From REEB506 sp049317545 (lineage in GTDB: Bacteria; Pseudomonadota; Alphaproteobacteria; Caulobacterales; Aquidulcibacteraceae), in contig JBMOIB010000037.1 of the NCBI GenBank assembly GCA_049317545.1, positions 1-23,871 of the forward strand: DNA of 23,871 bases. The letters are read 5' to 3'. Of this stretch, positions 1 to 7,414 are shown in pieces. The position numbers and the translations under genes were made by a program. Under the pieces are notes generated by a model. That model was not told the DNA's origin. It did no database searches and was given only the letters and a program-made list of their open reading frames with translations. How positions within the stretch are numbered: position 1 is the first letter of the stretch; every line of letters starts with the position of its first letter.

Positions 1-1654
1 AAACGCGCAGCACGCCGCGCGCATCCGACTTCGCGCCCTGGTCGTCGAAGCCGTGCCCCATCTCATGGCCGATTACGCCGCCGATACCGCCGTAATTCAC
101 GGCCGGGTCGGCGTTTAGATCGAAGAACGGCGGCTGCAGAATGGCGGCCGGGAAGACGATCTCGTTCCAAACCGGATTGTAATAGGCGTTCACGGTCTGC
201 GGGTTCATGCCCCACTCGCCCTTGTCGGTCGGTTTGTCGAGGCGAGCGAGATTGTAGTTCCATTCGAACGTGCGCGCGCGTGCGGCGTTGCCGAACGCAT
301 CGCCCGCTTTGATCTCAAGACTGGCGTAGTCGCGCCATTTGTCCGGGTATCCGACTTTGACCCGGAAGGCGGCGAGCTTTTCGCGCGCGACCTTTTTCGT
401 TTCCGGCGTCATCCAGGTCAGATCGTCGATCCGCTGACCGTAGGCTTTGCGCAGGTTCTCCACGAGGTCGACCATCTTGGCCTTCGACTCGGCCGAGAAG
501 TGCCGTTTGACGTAAATCTGGCCGACGCCCTCGCCGAGCGTGTCGTCGAGCCCGGAAACCGCACGTTTCCAGCGCGCGCGCTGCTCAGGCTGCCCATTGA
601 GCGTACGGCCATAGAAATCGAAGTTTTCGTCGTCGAACGCCTTCGGGAGCACGTCGGCGCTCTCATGGAGGTAATGATAGGTGAGGTAGGCCCGCAGCGT
701 CGCGACGGGCGTTTTCCGATAGAGCTGCGCCAAGGGACGCATCGCGTCGACTTCGCTGACGACGAACTCCGGCTGCTTCGACAGGCCGGCGGCGTCGAAC
801 ATCGGGGCCCACGGCCATTCCGGCGCCAGCTTTTCGAGGTCCGCTCGGCTCTTAAGATTGTAGGTCAATTCGCGCTCGCGGCGCTTGGCGATTGGCCAAT
901 GGCGCTTGGCGATCTCGGTTTCGAACGCCACGATCTTGGCGGCGTCCGCGTCGGCGGTCTTTGAGCCCGCCAAGGCGAGCATACGGCCGACATGGGCCTG
1001 GTACTTGGCGACCAGAGCTTTCGATTCAGCATCGGTCTTCAGATAATACTCGCGCTCGTCCAGACCGAGGCCGGCGTGACCGACGCCGATGATGTAGCGG
1101 TCCGGGTTTTTCTCATCGAGCGTGAACCCGAACCCGATCGGCGAGGTGGCCGGAATGTCCGGTCGGCCGATCAGACGGGCGATGTCCTCGTGCGATTTGG
1201 CGGCGGCGATGGCGGCGAGCGTCGGTTGCGCAGGCGCGAGCCCCTTTGCATCGATCGCGGCCGTATCGAGGTAGGCATTGTAGAAATCGCCGATCTTCTG
1301 CTCGATCGAGCCGGGATTGCTCGCCGATTTGGCGAGATCGTCGACGATGGCGCGAACGTCCGTCTCCGATTGGGCGCGCAGAATATCGAAGGATCCCCAA
1401 CGCGTGCGGTCCGACGGCATCGTAGCGGTTTTGAGCCAGGCGCCGCCCGCGTAGCGGAAGAAGTCGTCACCGGGCTTAACGCTGGCGTCTAACCCCGACA
1501 TGTCGACCCCGAAGCTTCCGAGCGCGGGTTTGGGCGCGGGCGCTGGCGCCGGTGCGGCGGCGGGAGCGGGCGTCGGAACGGGTTTAGCGGCGGTTGCGCA
1601 CCCAGCGACGAGCGCCGCGACGGCGCACGCCGCCAAAGCGGATTTCTTGAGCAT
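1..1654 (-). CDS. M13-family (neprilysin/PepO-like) zinc metallopeptidase, lipoprotein, C-terminus cut by window edge
   Basis: The reading frame starts at 1654 and stays open for 551 codons to the window edge. Residues 1-19 form a lipoprotein signal: Met-Leu-Lys-Lys, a hydrophobic stretch, then lipobox LVAGC with the lipidated Cys at residue 19. An Ala/Pro-rich linker follows (about 22-43). The body reads as an M13 peptidase, with the family's N-terminal helical region and then an NAYYNP...NEIVFPAAILQPPFF stretch directly before HEMGH at residues 530-534 (bases 53-67, complement). HEMGH is the zinc site (two His ligands and the catalytic Glu). The third ligand (ExxxD) lies beyond the edge. 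Family members are about 650-700 residues, so roughly 130 are missing. The likely role is cleavage of oligopeptides in the periplasm while anchored to a membrane; the substrate is unknown. The gene diverges from phoR. An AAGG ribosome site lies 5 nt before the ATG. The identification rests on directly translated motifs. Confidence 0.93.
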   Translation of the reverse strand, partial: MLKKSALAACAVAALVAGCATAAKPVPTPAPAAAPAPAPAPKPALGSFGVDMSGLDASVKPGDDFFRYAGGAWLKTATMPSDRTRWGSFDILRAQSETDVRAIVDDLAKSASNPGSIEQKIGDFYNAYLDTAAIDAKGLAPAQPTLAAIAAAKSHEDIARLIGRPDIPATSPIGFGFTLDEKNPDRYIIGVGHAGLGLDEREYYLKTDAESKALVAKYQAHVGRMLALAGSKTADADAAKIVAFETEIAKRHWPIAKRRERELTYNLKSRADLEKLAPEWPWAPMFDAAGLSKQPEFVVSEVDAMRPLAQLYRKTPVATLRAYLTYHYLHESADVLPKAFDDENFDFYGRTLNGQPEQRARWKRAVSGLDDTLGEGVGQIYVKRHFSAESKAKMVDLVENLRKAYGQRIDDLTWMTPETKKVAREKLAAFRVKVGYPDKWRDYASLEIKAGDAFGNAARARTFEWNYNLARLDKPTDKGEWGMNPQTVNAYYNPVWNEIVFPAAILQPPFFDLNADPAVNYGGIGGVIGHEMGHGFDDQGAKSDARGVLRV

Positions 1655-1685
1655 GGAAGCCTTCCCTGAGGTGAAAGTTTCAACG

Positions 1686-1714
1686 ATTAGCAATAAAGGC
1701 GTATCGAAAGTCAA
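1686..1714 (-). promoter_or_regulatory. Putative sigma-70 promoter of the M13 peptidase gene
   Basis: On the minus strand TTGACT (complement of 1709-1714) is followed after exactly 17 nt by GCTAAT (complement of 1686-1691). The -35 matches TTGACA in 5 of 6 positions and the -10 matches TATAAT in 4 of 6. The -10 lies about 30 bp upstream of the peptidase ATG at 1654, a normal distance. Inferred by eye only. Confidence 0.45.
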
Positions 1715-1823
1715 TAAGCCGCCGCCGCCGCTCACCGAAAAGCCGCCATTCGGAAATATCCCTCGTTGCGCCTTCGGGCCGCTCTATGTACTTGCCGGAA
1801 CCGAGCCGCGGATCGAGCCCCTT

Positions 1824-3203
1824 ATGCACTGGATCCCGAACCTGAGCCCAGCGAAGCGTGCGGCCGCCGTTTCAGCTGCGGCGGCCTTTGCCGCTTTGGT
1901 CTCGCTCGTTTTCGATCTTCGCTACCTCGCGATGTTCGCGATCGCGTCGGCCATTGTGTTCGCCTTGGCCATATTGCGCAGCGCAGCGCCGCTCTCATCC
2001 GTCGCCGAGGTTTCCCCAGACGCGAACCCGCTTGGCCCAACCGGCGCCGCACTTGATCAATTGTCTCCCCTGATCGAGGCGCTGCCCGATCCGGCGCTCC
2101 TGATCGATCGCGAAGGTCGGATTGCCGGCTCAAACGCCGCGGCGCGCCGCCAACTCCAGTTCGAGGCCTCGGGACTTCGCTTGAGTGCGATCCTGCGCCA
2201 TCCCGAGCTCTTGGATGCAGCGCAGGCGGCGGCGCAGGACGGTGTTTCGCGTACGGTCGACTATGAAGTCACCGCGCCGGTCGAAGAGCACTTCAAGACG
2301 TACGTCGCGCCGATCGCCTGGGGTCGGAACACGGCCGCACTGATGGTTTTCCACGACCAAACGACTATGATGGCGACCGAGCGGATGCGCGCCGACTTCC
2401 TGGCGAACGCCAGCCATGAACTCAAGACGCCGCTCGCCTCATTGACCCTGCTGATCGAGACGCTGGCCGGACCAGCGCGCGCCGATCCGCAGGCGCAGAC
2501 GCAGTTTTTCGCCATGATGCAGGTCCAGGCGGGGCGGATGCGCCGTCTGATCGAGGATCTGCTGTCGTTATCGAAGATCGAGCTCAACGAGCACATCCCA
2601 CCCATCGATCGCACCAATCTGGTCGATGTCGTTCGCGAGGCCGCCGATACCGGCGGCCCGGTCGCTAAGGAACGCGGCGTGCGGATCGTCGTCAGCGCCC
2701 CGAACGAGCGCAGCGTGGTCGTCGGCGAGCGTTTCCAGCTGGCGCAGGTGATTCAGAATCTCGTCGACAATGCCATCAAGTATTCACCTGACGGGGGAAC
2801 TGTCCGGCTCGAGCTTGGTGCAGCACAGACGCGCGACGAAGCCGTCGAAATCGCCGGACGCCGATGGCCTGAATCTGGGCGGATCGCTTTGCTTGCGCCG
2901 CCGCCGTCCGCCGGGCCTTTCGTATTTGTGCGCGTCGAAGATGACGGCGCTGGCATTGCGCGGCGGCATCTGCCGCGATTGTCCGAGCGCTTCTATCGCG
3001 TCGAGCGCGACGATGGCCCCCAACGTGAAGGCACGGGACTTGGACTTGCGATCGTCAAGCATATCGTGAACCGGCACCGCGGCGGATTGCTCGTCGAGAG
3101 CATCGTCGGCAAAGGCGCGGCGTTCGCCGTCGTCATTCGCCAAGCGCCGCCTGAACCAACGCCGGCCGGCGACCGCCCGGTGATGGCCGCATCCCCCGGC
3201 TAG
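1824..3203 (+). CDS. phoR: Phosphate-regulon sensor histidine kinase PhoR
   Basis: A 459-residue membrane histidine kinase that phosphorylates PhoB when phosphate is scarce. The frame is open from 1500, but that stretch runs opposite the M13 gene. I chose the ATG at 1824 because it begins just before two hydrophobic helices (about residues 11-28 and 33-51), the usual PhoR N-terminus. A PAS-like sensor region follows (about 75-175). The DHp domain has FLANASHELKTP with phospho-acceptor His198. The ATPase domain shows the N-box (QNLVDNAIKYS), the G1 box (VEDDGAGI), the F-box region (LSERFYRVE) and the G2 box (GTGLGLAIVKHI). The assignment to PhoR rather than another kinase rests on context: pstB, phoU and phoB follow on the same strand. 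There is no obvious ribosome site before 1824, so the start is less certain than the function. Confidence 0.9.
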   Translation: MHWIPNLSPAKRAAAVSAAAAFAALVSLVFDLRYLAMFAIASAIVFALAILRSAAPLSSVAEVSPDANPLGPTGAALDQLSPLIEALPDPALLIDREGRIAGSNAAARRQLQFEASGLRLSAILRHPELLDAAQAAAQDGVSRTVDYEVTAPVEEHFKTYVAPIAWGRNTAALMVFHDQTTMMATERMRADFLANASHELKTPLASLTLLIETLAGPARADPQAQTQFFAMMQVQAGRMRRLIEDLLSLSKIELNEHIPPIDRTNLVDVVREAADTGGPVAKERGVRIVVSAPNERSVVVGERFQLAQVIQNLVDNAIKYSPDGGTVRLELGAAQTRDEAVEIAGRRWPESGRIALLAPPPSAGPFVFVRVEDDGAGIARRHLPRLSERFYRVERDDGPQREGTGLGLAIVKHIVNRHRGGLLVESIVGKGAAFAVVIRQAPPEPTPAGDRPVMAASPG

Positions 3204-3211
3204 CGCTAAAG

Positions 3212-3229
3212 TTTTCACACTATTGTCAC
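3212..3229 (+). promoter_or_regulatory. Putative Pho box (PhoB operator) in front of pstB-phoU-phoB
   Basis: Two 7-mers, TTTTCAC (3212-3218) and TTGTCAC (3223-3229), are direct repeats spaced by 4 nt, giving the 11-bp period of Pho boxes (consensus CTGTCAY-N4-CTGTCAY). The site starts 9 bp after the phoR stop and ends 100 bp before the pstB ATG. It would allow PhoB~P to activate pstB-phoU-phoB separately from phoR. The pattern is read directly; binding is inferred. Confidence 0.6.
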
Positions 3230-3329
3230 AGTGGCCGCGTAAGCACCCGCGGGGGAGTAGGAGCGGCGCTATGAAGGCGTCGGGCTCGCCCAGTCCGCGT
3301 CCAAGCGGCCATTTTCGAGTGGGTATGGC

Positions 3330-4166
3330 ATGTCAGAAGAACGCGCTCCGCAAGGTCTTTCCATGACGGCGCCGACCGTCGCAGCGTCGACGGGCATCCT
3401 CGCCGATCGCGCCACCAAGGTGAGCGCGCGCGACGTGTGCGTGTACTATGGCGAGAAGCAGGCGTTGTACGACGTCTCTATCGAAATTCCGGACCGCGCT
3501 GTGACGGCCTTCATCGGTCCGTCGGGCTGCGGCAAGACCACCTTCTTGCGCTGCATCAATCGGATGAACGACCTGATCACGGGCTGCAAAGTCAAGGGCG
3601 TGATCAACATCGAAGGCGCCGACGCGTACGGCCGCAATGTCGATCCGGTCGTTCTGCGCGCCCGCGTCGGCATGGTGTTCCAAAAGCCGAACCCGTTCCC
3701 CAAATCGATCTACGAGAACGTCGCCTACGGACCGCGCATCCACGGGACCGCGAAGACGAAGGCCGACCTCGACGTGATCGTCGAACAATCGCTACGCCGC
3801 GCCGGCCTCTGGGACGAGGTGAAGGAACGCCTCCACCAAACCGGCACCGGTCTTTCGGGCGGCCAGCAGCAGCGTCTCGTCATCGCTCGCGCGGTGGCCG
3901 TCAACCCGGACATCATCCTCATGGACGAGCCGTGCTCGGCGCTCGATCCCATCGCGACGGCGAAGATCGAAGAGCTGATCGACGAGCTGCGCGAAAACTA
4001 TTGCATCATCATCGTGACGCACTCGATGGCGCAGGCCGCGCGCGTGTCGCAAAAGACCGCGTTCTTCCACCTGGGCAAGCTCGTAGAGACCGGCGCGACC
4101 GAGGAGATTTTCACCAACCCGCGCGACTCGCGCACGCAGGACTACATCACCGGTCGGTTCGGCTGA
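3330..4166 (+). CDS. pstB: Phosphate ABC transporter ATP-binding protein PstB
   Basis: The ATPase subunit of the high-affinity phosphate importer PstSCAB, 278 residues on the cytoplasmic face. Visible motifs are Walker A GPSGCGKTT (63-71), the Q-loop in MVFQKPNPFP, the signature LSGGQQQR (175-182), Walker B IILMDEP with D199/E200, and the H-loop His231 in IIVTHSMAQA. The MVFQKPNPFPKSIYENV stretch and the cysteine in the MDEPCSALDP segment are typical of PstB. The ATG at 3330 has no clear ribosome site. ATG 3363 (residue 12) has AAGG 7 nt upstream and would give 267 residues, closer to the usual PstB length, so it may be the true start. The membrane partners PstC and PstA, normally encoded just upstream, are not in this window. 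phoU follows 25 nt downstream. Confidence 0.96.
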   Translation: MSEERAPQGLSMTAPTVAASTGILADRATKVSARDVCVYYGEKQALYDVSIEIPDRAVTAFIGPSGCGKTTFLRCINRMNDLITGCKVKGVINIEGADAYGRNVDPVVLRARVGMVFQKPNPFPKSIYENVAYGPRIHGTAKTKADLDVIVEQSLRRAGLWDEVKERLHQTGTGLSGGQQQRLVIARAVAVNPDIILMDEPCSALDPIATAKIEELIDELRENYCIIIVTHSMAQAARVSQKTAFFHLGKLVETGATEEIFTNPRDSRTQDYITGRFG

Positions 4167-4191
4167 TCCGAGCCTCCCGTAAGGGGCGAGA

Positions 4192-4890
4192 ATGGGCGAA
4201 CACACGGTCAAGTCCTACGGCGACAACCTCAGCGAGATTGCGAACGACATCGTTCGCATGGGCGGGGTGGTCGAGGCGCAGGTCCAGGACGCGATAACGG
4301 CGATCGTTCGCCGCGACACGTCGCTCGCCCAATCCGTTGTGGTGAAGGACGCGCGCGCCGACGAAGCGCACCGCGACATCGAACGCCGCGCGACCAGAAT
4401 TCTCGCATTGCGTCAGCCCATGGCCAACGACTTGCGCGAAGTGATTTCGGCCTTCAAGGCGGCTGGTGAACTCGAACGCGTCGGAGATCTCGCCAAGAGC
4501 GTCGCCAAGCGCTCGCTTGTGCTCAACCAATCCGATCCTATTCAATTGACGCGTTCGATCGAGCGGATGGGCCGGATCGCCATGGACCTCCTCAAGGAGG
4601 TGCTGGACGCCTATTCGCAGCGCGACGTGGCCAAGGCGCTCAGCGTCTGGCACCGCGACGAAGAACTCGACGCCTATTACAACAGCCTGTTCCGCGAACT
4701 GCTGACCTACATGATGGAGGATCCGCGCACGATCACGCCGTGCGCGCATCTTCTGTTCGTCGCCAAGAACATCGAGCGGATCGGCGACCATTGCACGAAC
4801 ATCGCCGAGACCGTGCACTATTTGATCACCGGCGAAGAGATCGGCCGCGACCGTCCGAAGTCGGACGAGTCGACGCATACGGACCAATAG
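4192..4890 (+). CDS. phoU: Phosphate-signalling complex accessory protein PhoU
   Basis: A 232-residue cytoplasmic, all-helical protein that links the Pst transporter to PhoR and keeps the Pho regulon off when phosphate is plentiful. It begins in typical PhoU fashion (a Glu/His start, then Asn-Leu-Ser and the helix around IVRMGGVVEAQV) and has two PhoU repeats, about residues 15-105 and 118-210. Each contains an acidic metal-binding motif of the E/DxxxD kind, for example around ELERVGDLAKSV and KNIERIGDHCTNIAE. The ribosome site AAGGGGCGAG lies just before the ATG. The gene sits 25 nt after pstB and 11 nt before phoB, so these three are very probably one transcript. The length matches the family. 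Confidence 0.96.
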   Translation: MGEHTVKSYGDNLSEIANDIVRMGGVVEAQVQDAITAIVRRDTSLAQSVVVKDARADEAHRDIERRATRILALRQPMANDLREVISAFKAAGELERVGDLAKSVAKRSLVLNQSDPIQLTRSIERMGRIAMDLLKEVLDAYSQRDVAKALSVWHRDEELDAYYNSLFRELLTYMMEDPRTITPCAHLLFVAKNIERIGDHCTNIAETVHYLITGEEIGRDRPKSDESTHTDQ

Positions 4891-4901
4891 GGGCGCGCCG
4901 C

Positions 4902-5600
4902 ATGATCCCGCACGTTCTGGTCGTCGAGGACGAAGAGGCCCTGGCGCTTCTCCTCAAGTACAACCTCGAAAAAGAGGGGTATCGCGTTTCGCTGGCGCGC
5001 GACGGCGAGGAGGCGCTCCTGCTCGCCGATGAGGTCCGACCGGACCTCGTGCTGCTCGACTGGATGCTGCCGAAAGTCGCCGGCATCGAAGTTTGCCGAC
5101 GCCTGCGCACGCGCAGCGAGGCGCGCAACACGCCAATCATCATGCTCACCGCGCGCGGCGACGAGGGCGACCGCATCCGAGGCCTCGATCAGGGCGCCGA
5201 CGATTATCTGACCAAGCCGTTTTCGATGAACGAGCTGCTCGCACGGCTGCGCGCCGTGCTGCGCCGCATCCGGCCTGGCCTCGCCGAAGACAAAGTCATC
5301 GTCGGCGACATCACCATCGATCGCGCCGCCCATCGCGTGAAGCGCGGCGGCAAGGAAGTCCATCTCGGGCCAACCGAGTTCCGGCTCCTCGAATATTTCA
5401 TGCAGCATCCAGGCCGCGTGTTCTCGCGCGAGCAATTGCTCGACGCGGTGTGGGGCTCGGACGTTTATGTCGAAGCGCGCACGGTCGACGTGCACATCGG
5501 GCGTTTGCGCCGCGCGCTCAATCGCGATTCCGAGAGCGATCCGATCCGCACGGTGCGCTCGGCTGGCTATTCGCTTGATCCTGAAAATCTCGACGCCTGA
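4902..5600 (+). CDS. phoB: Phosphate-regulon response regulator PhoB (OmpR/PhoB family)
   Basis: A 232-residue transcription factor. The receiver domain (about 1-120) begins MIPHVLVVEDEEAL with acidic pocket E9/D10, phospho-acceptor Asp53 in LVLLDWMLP, the conserved Thr in IIMLTARG and Lys in DDYLTKPFS. The C-terminal winged helix (about 130-230) contains GPTEFRLLEYFMQHPGRVFSREQLLDAVWG and ends with VDVHIGRLRRAL...RTVRSAGYSL, the DNA-binding helix and wing of PhoB. The frame is open further upstream, but the ATG at 4902 gives the conserved N-terminus and follows the phoU stop by 11 nt, with AGGGG upstream. Phosphorylated by PhoR, it should bind the Pho-box-like repeat at 3212-3229 and so activate its own operon. 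Confidence 0.96.
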   Translation: MIPHVLVVEDEEALALLLKYNLEKEGYRVSLARDGEEALLLADEVRPDLVLLDWMLPKVAGIEVCRRLRTRSEARNTPIIMLTARGDEGDRIRGLDQGADDYLTKPFSMNELLARLRAVLRRIRPGLAEDKVIVGDITIDRAAHRVKRGGKEVHLGPTEFRLLEYFMQHPGRVFSREQLLDAVWGSDVYVEARTVDVHIGRLRRALNRDSESDPIRTVRSAGYSLDPENLDA

Positions 5601-5635
5601 TCGAGACGCGGAATTGGCGCCGCAGACCGCAACAA

Positions 5636-5660
5636 AAAAGGGGCCCGGCGGGCCCCTTTT
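5636..5660. terminator. Bidirectional rho-independent terminator between phoB and gcrA
   Basis: A perfect 11-bp stem, AAAAGGGGCCC and GGGCCCCTTTT, closes on a GGC loop, so each strand ends the hairpin in a T-run. It lies 36 nt after the phoB stop and 20 nt from the stop of gcrA on the other strand, the right place to end both convergent transcripts. Confidence 0.9.
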
Positions 5661-5679
5661 CCGTGTCGATGCTGTGCGC

Positions 5680-6204
5680 TCACATCGCCGATAGGCGAAG
5701 CATGCGGCGCAGTTCATCGGGCTCGCCGAAGCTGCGCTTCTTCTTCGCCTGCTGCGGTTGGTAGGCGAGCCGCGCATGGTCCTGGCAATAAGGACCGGCG
5801 CAGGCGCCGCGCCCGCAGAATGCGAAACCAGGATCCGCCGGGTCGCCGATCGGCCATTTGCAGACGCGATCGTTCAACGTGAGGACCGAAACCGTCGATC
5901 CGTCTTCCTGCCGAACCGGCTCGAGCGGCGGCACGATATGCAGAACCGGCGCAGCGGTTGCGAGCCGAGGGCGCGGCAAGGCCGGCATCACGCCGGTTGC
6001 GGCGGGCCGCGGCCGGGCCAGGCGAACCGGGCGCTTGGCGGGACGCGATGGCGTCGCGCGACCGGCGAGACCAAGGCGATGCACCTTTCCTATCACGGCG
6101 TTACGGGTGACCCCGCCGCCCAATTGTTTAGCGATCTGACTTGCGGACAGCCCTTCAGCCCACAAGGTCCTCAACGTGTTGACGCGTTCATCCGTCCAGC
6201 CCAT
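5680..6204 (-). CDS. gcrA: Cell-cycle transcriptional regulator GcrA
   Basis: 174 residues. The N-terminus, beginning MGWTDERVNTLRTLW and continuing through GLSASQIAKQLGG to VTRNAVIGKVHRLGL (residues 1-46), is the GcrA DNA-binding helix-turn-helix. A Pro/Arg-rich linker (about 50-105) follows, then the C-terminal domain with VCKWPIGDP and a Cys/His cluster C115, C130, C135, C140, H143. In Caulobacter, GcrA binds the housekeeping sigma factor and activates promoters carrying CcrM-methylated GANTC sites, controlling division and ctrA expression; I infer the same here from homology. The ribosome site GAGGGG stands 8 nt before the ATG. The gene is monocistronic, converges on phoB and shares a strong terminator with it. 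Three GANTC sites lie in the upstream gap. Confidence 0.97.
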   Translation of the reverse strand: MGWTDERVNTLRTLWAEGLSASQIAKQLGGGVTRNAVIGKVHRLGLAGRATPSRPAKRPVRLARPRPAATGVMPALPRPRLATAAPVLHIVPPLEPVRQEDGSTVSVLTLNDRVCKWPIGDPADPGFAFCGRGACAGPYCQDHARLAYQPQQAKKKRSFGEPDELRRMLRLSAM

Positions 6205-6523
6205 CGAACCAGCCCCTCTGCGTTCGACCCGGCGCCATTTTTGACGCTCGGGAAAAGCCTACATCTAGCGACGACCGACTCATTCGGAAGCCGCAATGCG
6301 CTACTTATAGTATCCGGGGCTGCGAAATGTACAAGATGCAGGTGCGTTGATGCTCACAGGCGCGAGGCGCCCCTACATATTGATTCGCCGCTTAACGTGC
6401 GGTCTTGTCGTTCAGCCCCATGGCCTCGTCGGCCACTGGTGGTCGTTAACGAACATGAAGACTTGATGAAAGCTAAGGAATCGTTAACGCCGACGATTGC
6501 CGTGGACGAGGAGTGGAAGACCC
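6205..6523. promoter_or_regulatory. Divergent gcrA / ABC-permease intergenic region with GANTC sites
   Basis: No convincing gene is present. The region is lower in GC than its flanks. It holds three GANTC sites (GACTC 6277-6281, GATTC 6382-6386, GAATC 6478-6482), two copies of TCGTTAACG (6443-6451 and 6481-6489, 38 bp apart, each with the palindrome CGTTAACG), and a small hairpin GGCGC-GAG-GCGCC (6359-6371). No full TTAA-N7-TTAA CtrA site was found. The GACTC site is 73 bp upstream of the gcrA start. Promoters of both flanking genes should lie here, but I cannot place them confidently. Confidence 0.4.
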
Positions 6524-7327
6524 TTGGATAAGTCTCTGATGCTGGCCCCGCGCCGCTATGGCGCTGTGAACTGGTTGGGGCTGCAGACCCTGCTGGGCCG
6601 CGAGATCATGCGGTTCGTGAAGGTGTCGGCACAAACCCTTGTGGCGCCGCTGGTCTCAACGGTCCTGTTCATGGCGGTGTTTTCGCTCGCTCTGGGCTCG
6701 AACGGCTCGCCGTTTCCCGGCGTTCGCTACGTGGACTTCCTGGCGCCCGGCCTTCTGATGATGGCGATCCTGAGCAATGCCTTCGCCAATTCCTCCTCGT
6801 CTCTGGTGATCGCCAAGGTCCAGGGCAATTCGGTCGACTTCCTGATGCCGCCGCTGTCCGCGGCCGAGCTGACGATCGCTTTCCTGGGCGGGGCGGCGAC
6901 GCGCGGCGTGCTGGTCGGATTGATCGGCGCGGCGATCCTGGCCCCGTTCGCGCACGTGGCGCCGAAAGTCCCACTGGTCGCCTTGTTCTTCGGCGTGACA
7001 GCGGCGGTCATGTTCGCCGCAATCGGGCTGATGGCCGGCATCTGGTCGGAAAAGTTCGATCACATCGCGGCGGTGACGAATTTCGTCGTCACGCCGCTGA
7101 CGTTCCTTTCCGGCACGTTTTATTCGATCGATCGGCTGCCGCAGCCGTTCTCGACGATCGGACATTGGAACCCGGTGTTTTTCCTGATCGACGGCTTTCG
7201 ATATGGCTTCACGGGACATGCCGACGGGAATCTTTTCGTCGGCGGCGCGGTGAGTTTGGCGATCGCAGCCGGCCTCAGCACGGTATGCTGGCTGATGCTC
7301 AAATCGGGGTACCGGTTGAAGGCCTGA
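6524..7327 (+). CDS. ABC-2 type transporter permease (YadH/NodJ-like)
   Basis: An integral membrane protein of about 267 residues with six hydrophobic segments. It has the ABC-2 permease layout: an N-terminal amphipathic LLGREIMRFVKV segment, a first membrane helix around APLVSTVLFMAVFSLALG, the conserved YVDFLAPGLLMMAILSNAFANSSSSLVIAKVQG segment, LMPPLSAAEL, and the late NFVVTPLTFLSGTFYSIDRLP...NPVFFLIDGFRYGF block. These features fit the YadH/NodJ group of export permeases. The cargo is unknown. The start is ambiguous: TTG 6524 has GAGGAG 10 nt upstream, ATG 6539 has only a weak site, and TTG 6497 is also in frame. The ATP-binding partner gene that usually precedes such permeases is missing; upstream is the gcrA gap and downstream is argD. 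Confidence 0.88.
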   Translation: MDKSLMLAPRRYGAVNWLGLQTLLGREIMRFVKVSAQTLVAPLVSTVLFMAVFSLALGSNGSPFPGVRYVDFLAPGLLMMAILSNAFANSSSSLVIAKVQGNSVDFLMPPLSAAELTIAFLGGAATRGVLVGLIGAAILAPFAHVAPKVPLVALFFGVTAAVMFAAIGLMAGIWSEKFDHIAAVTNFVVTPLTFLSGTFYSIDRLPQPFSTIGHWNPVFFLIDGFRYGFTGHADGNLFVGGAVSLAIAAGLSTVCWLMLKSGYRLKA

Positions 7328-7414
7328 CGCGCGCGTTGCGTCGCGCTTGACGGAGCGGGACCCGGGCTCCACAAGTCGCGCCTTCTTTCGCTAGGCCCGC
7401 AAGGGAGCCCGACC

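Noticed and set aside
1500..1823. N-terminal extension of the phoR frame
   Set aside because: It runs antisense to the signal peptide of the M13 gene and through its promoter; the protein it would add is low-complexity and unlike PhoR.
3271..3329. Short ATG frame between the Pho box and pstB
   Set aside because: It runs out of frame into pstB, has no conserved product, and more probably is the pstB leader.
5758..6531. 257-codon plus-strand open frame through gcrA and its upstream gap
   Set aside because: Antisense to gcrA, no ribosome site, no domain; it merely happens to stay open to the permease start.
7328..7414. Possible terminator hairpin GGAGC...GCTCC between the permease and argD
   Set aside because: The stem is only 5 bp with no T-run; not convincing as a terminator or attenuator.
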